This document shows positions 63,310-64,000 of a stretch of DNA of 64,000 nucleotides, piece by piece; position 1 is the first letter of the stretch; every line of letters starts with the position of its first letter. A program made the translations under genes and the position numbers. Below the pieces are notes generated by a model. The model had not been told where the DNA came from, ran no database searches, and saw only the letters and a program-made list of their open reading frames with translations. Origin of the DNA: Glomus cerebriforme (lineage: Eukaryota > Glomeromycota > Glomeromycetes > Glomerales > Glomeraceae); NCBI GenBank assembly GCA_003550305.1, contig QKYT01000051.1:86638-150637 (forward strand), written 5' to 3'.

Positions 63310-64000
63310 ATGGAATTTGCTTTTATTCAAACTCAAATTTATACGATTGAGTTCGAACCTGCTATAATAGAGGATATACGTGTAGTTGTTGGAATAGGTG
63401 AGCATATTATTTCTTATTGCTAACTTGTTTCTATTTTTAATATAACATTTCCTTTTCTTATATGATCATTTAAAATTTTAGATTTCGGAACAACATTTTC
63501 GGTTAATTTCTTTTTAATTATCACATGTTATTATGATTTATCTATTCTCCAACTAACCAATATATCGTCTTTTATCTTTCTCAGGGATTTTCTTATGCTT
63601 ATGTTAAACCCGAAAAGGCAAAAATAGAGATTGTAGTGAACGATGATTGGCCGGGAATCAAAGGTTCTATGAAAGTCAACACCGTATTACAATACGATGA
63701 AAACCATGACTCTGTTATAGCTTGGGGAGCCAAGGCATTAGCTGGTGAACCTCCCAGGAGAAATAAAAATAAAAAAGATATGCCAAAGCCGGTGGAATTG
63801 TTTAAATTACATTTAGGAAAAGTTCCAGAAAGCAAAAAACCTAAGCTGCCGAACGGCGTTACTCCGGAAAAAGCGATATCCGATTATCTTCGCGAAATGG
63901 GTAATCTTTTGTTAACTTGTTTTAAAGACGTTGCTATATATTTTATGCTAATATGATTGCTATTTTTTTTTTAGGAAAGGTATGATAATAAAGAATAGAT
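63310..64000 (+). CDS. Hsp70-like actin-fold ATPase, 5' part (runs off the window)
   Basis: Exons 63310-63397, 63482-63501 and 63585-63900; a fourth starts near 63,980 (acceptor inferred as GAAAG|GT, since an earlier AG at 63,974 would give a stop). About 150 residues are visible. The phosphate-1 loop of the Hsp70/actin fold, VVVGIDFGTTFSGFSYAYV, is assembled across three exons, one only 20 nt long. It continues with INDDWPG-like (VNDDWPG), NTVLQYDE, WGAKAL and TPEKAISDYLREMG. Family knowledge: fungal Hsp70-like proteins of this type have the nucleotide-binding domain but not a classical substrate domain, and they are strongly expanded in Rhizophagus. The gene is open at the right edge. Confidence 0.88.

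Overview
This window is nuclear DNA of a fungus, most likely an arbuscular mycorrhizal fungus of the Rhizophagus type (Glomeromycotina). The DNA is very AT-rich, most genes are cut by many 50-100 base GT-AG introns, and fungal housekeeping genes (Rsp5, Rheb, Dre2, MOB4) sit beside the lineage-expanded families typical of Rhizophagus: TKL-like kinases with N-terminal zinc ribbons, F-box and MATH-BTB proteins, HMG boxes and Hsp70-like ATPases. The species assignment is inference; no marker gene is present.

Layout. Bases 1-19,746 are a gene-dense core block of twelve genes: DRE2 (-), a Rheb GTPase (+), the HECT ubiquitin ligase RSP5 (+), a MATH-BTB protein (-), a DUF1769 protein (+), ARMC7 (-), a RIB2-type deaminase (+), ARPC3 (-), MOB4/phocein (-), an FLVCR/SLC49-like transporter (+), MED21 (-) and a WOPR (Gti1/Pac2) transcription regulator (-). 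I rebuilt exon by exon the ten of these that contain introns; each joined coding length is a multiple of three and close to the family's usual length.

From about 19.7 kb the character changes to a gene-poor, repeat-rich accessory region: an F-box protein (21.3 kb), decayed fragments (25-27.5 kb), a duplicated unit with conserved hairpins and no long ORF (31 and 33.4 kb) with a TA-flanked MITE between the copies, a Tda10-like kinase (36.7 kb), and two kinase genes that converge (38.3-40.2 kb plus, 41.6-47.1 kb minus). Beyond these are an ATP-grasp pseudogene, a 2OG-Fe(II) oxygenase-like pseudogene, a 4.2 kb inverted-repeat structure holding an HMG-box pseudogene and a nested MITE-like element, an intact coiled-coil gene (61-62.7 kb), and the 5' part of an Hsp70-like gene cut by the window edge.

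The most striking object is the minus-strand gene at 41,551-47,122. Nine in-frame exons, all separated by phase-0 introns at the same structural position, encode a predicted 1,650-residue protein. It has eight tandem copies of [zinc ribbon + kinase N-lobe] and a single C-lobe at the end. All eight zinc ribbons keep their four cysteines, but only the last N-lobe, the one next to the C-lobe, keeps a complete glycine loop together with the catalytic lysine. It looks like one working kinase carrying a multivalent array of seven decayed N-lobes.
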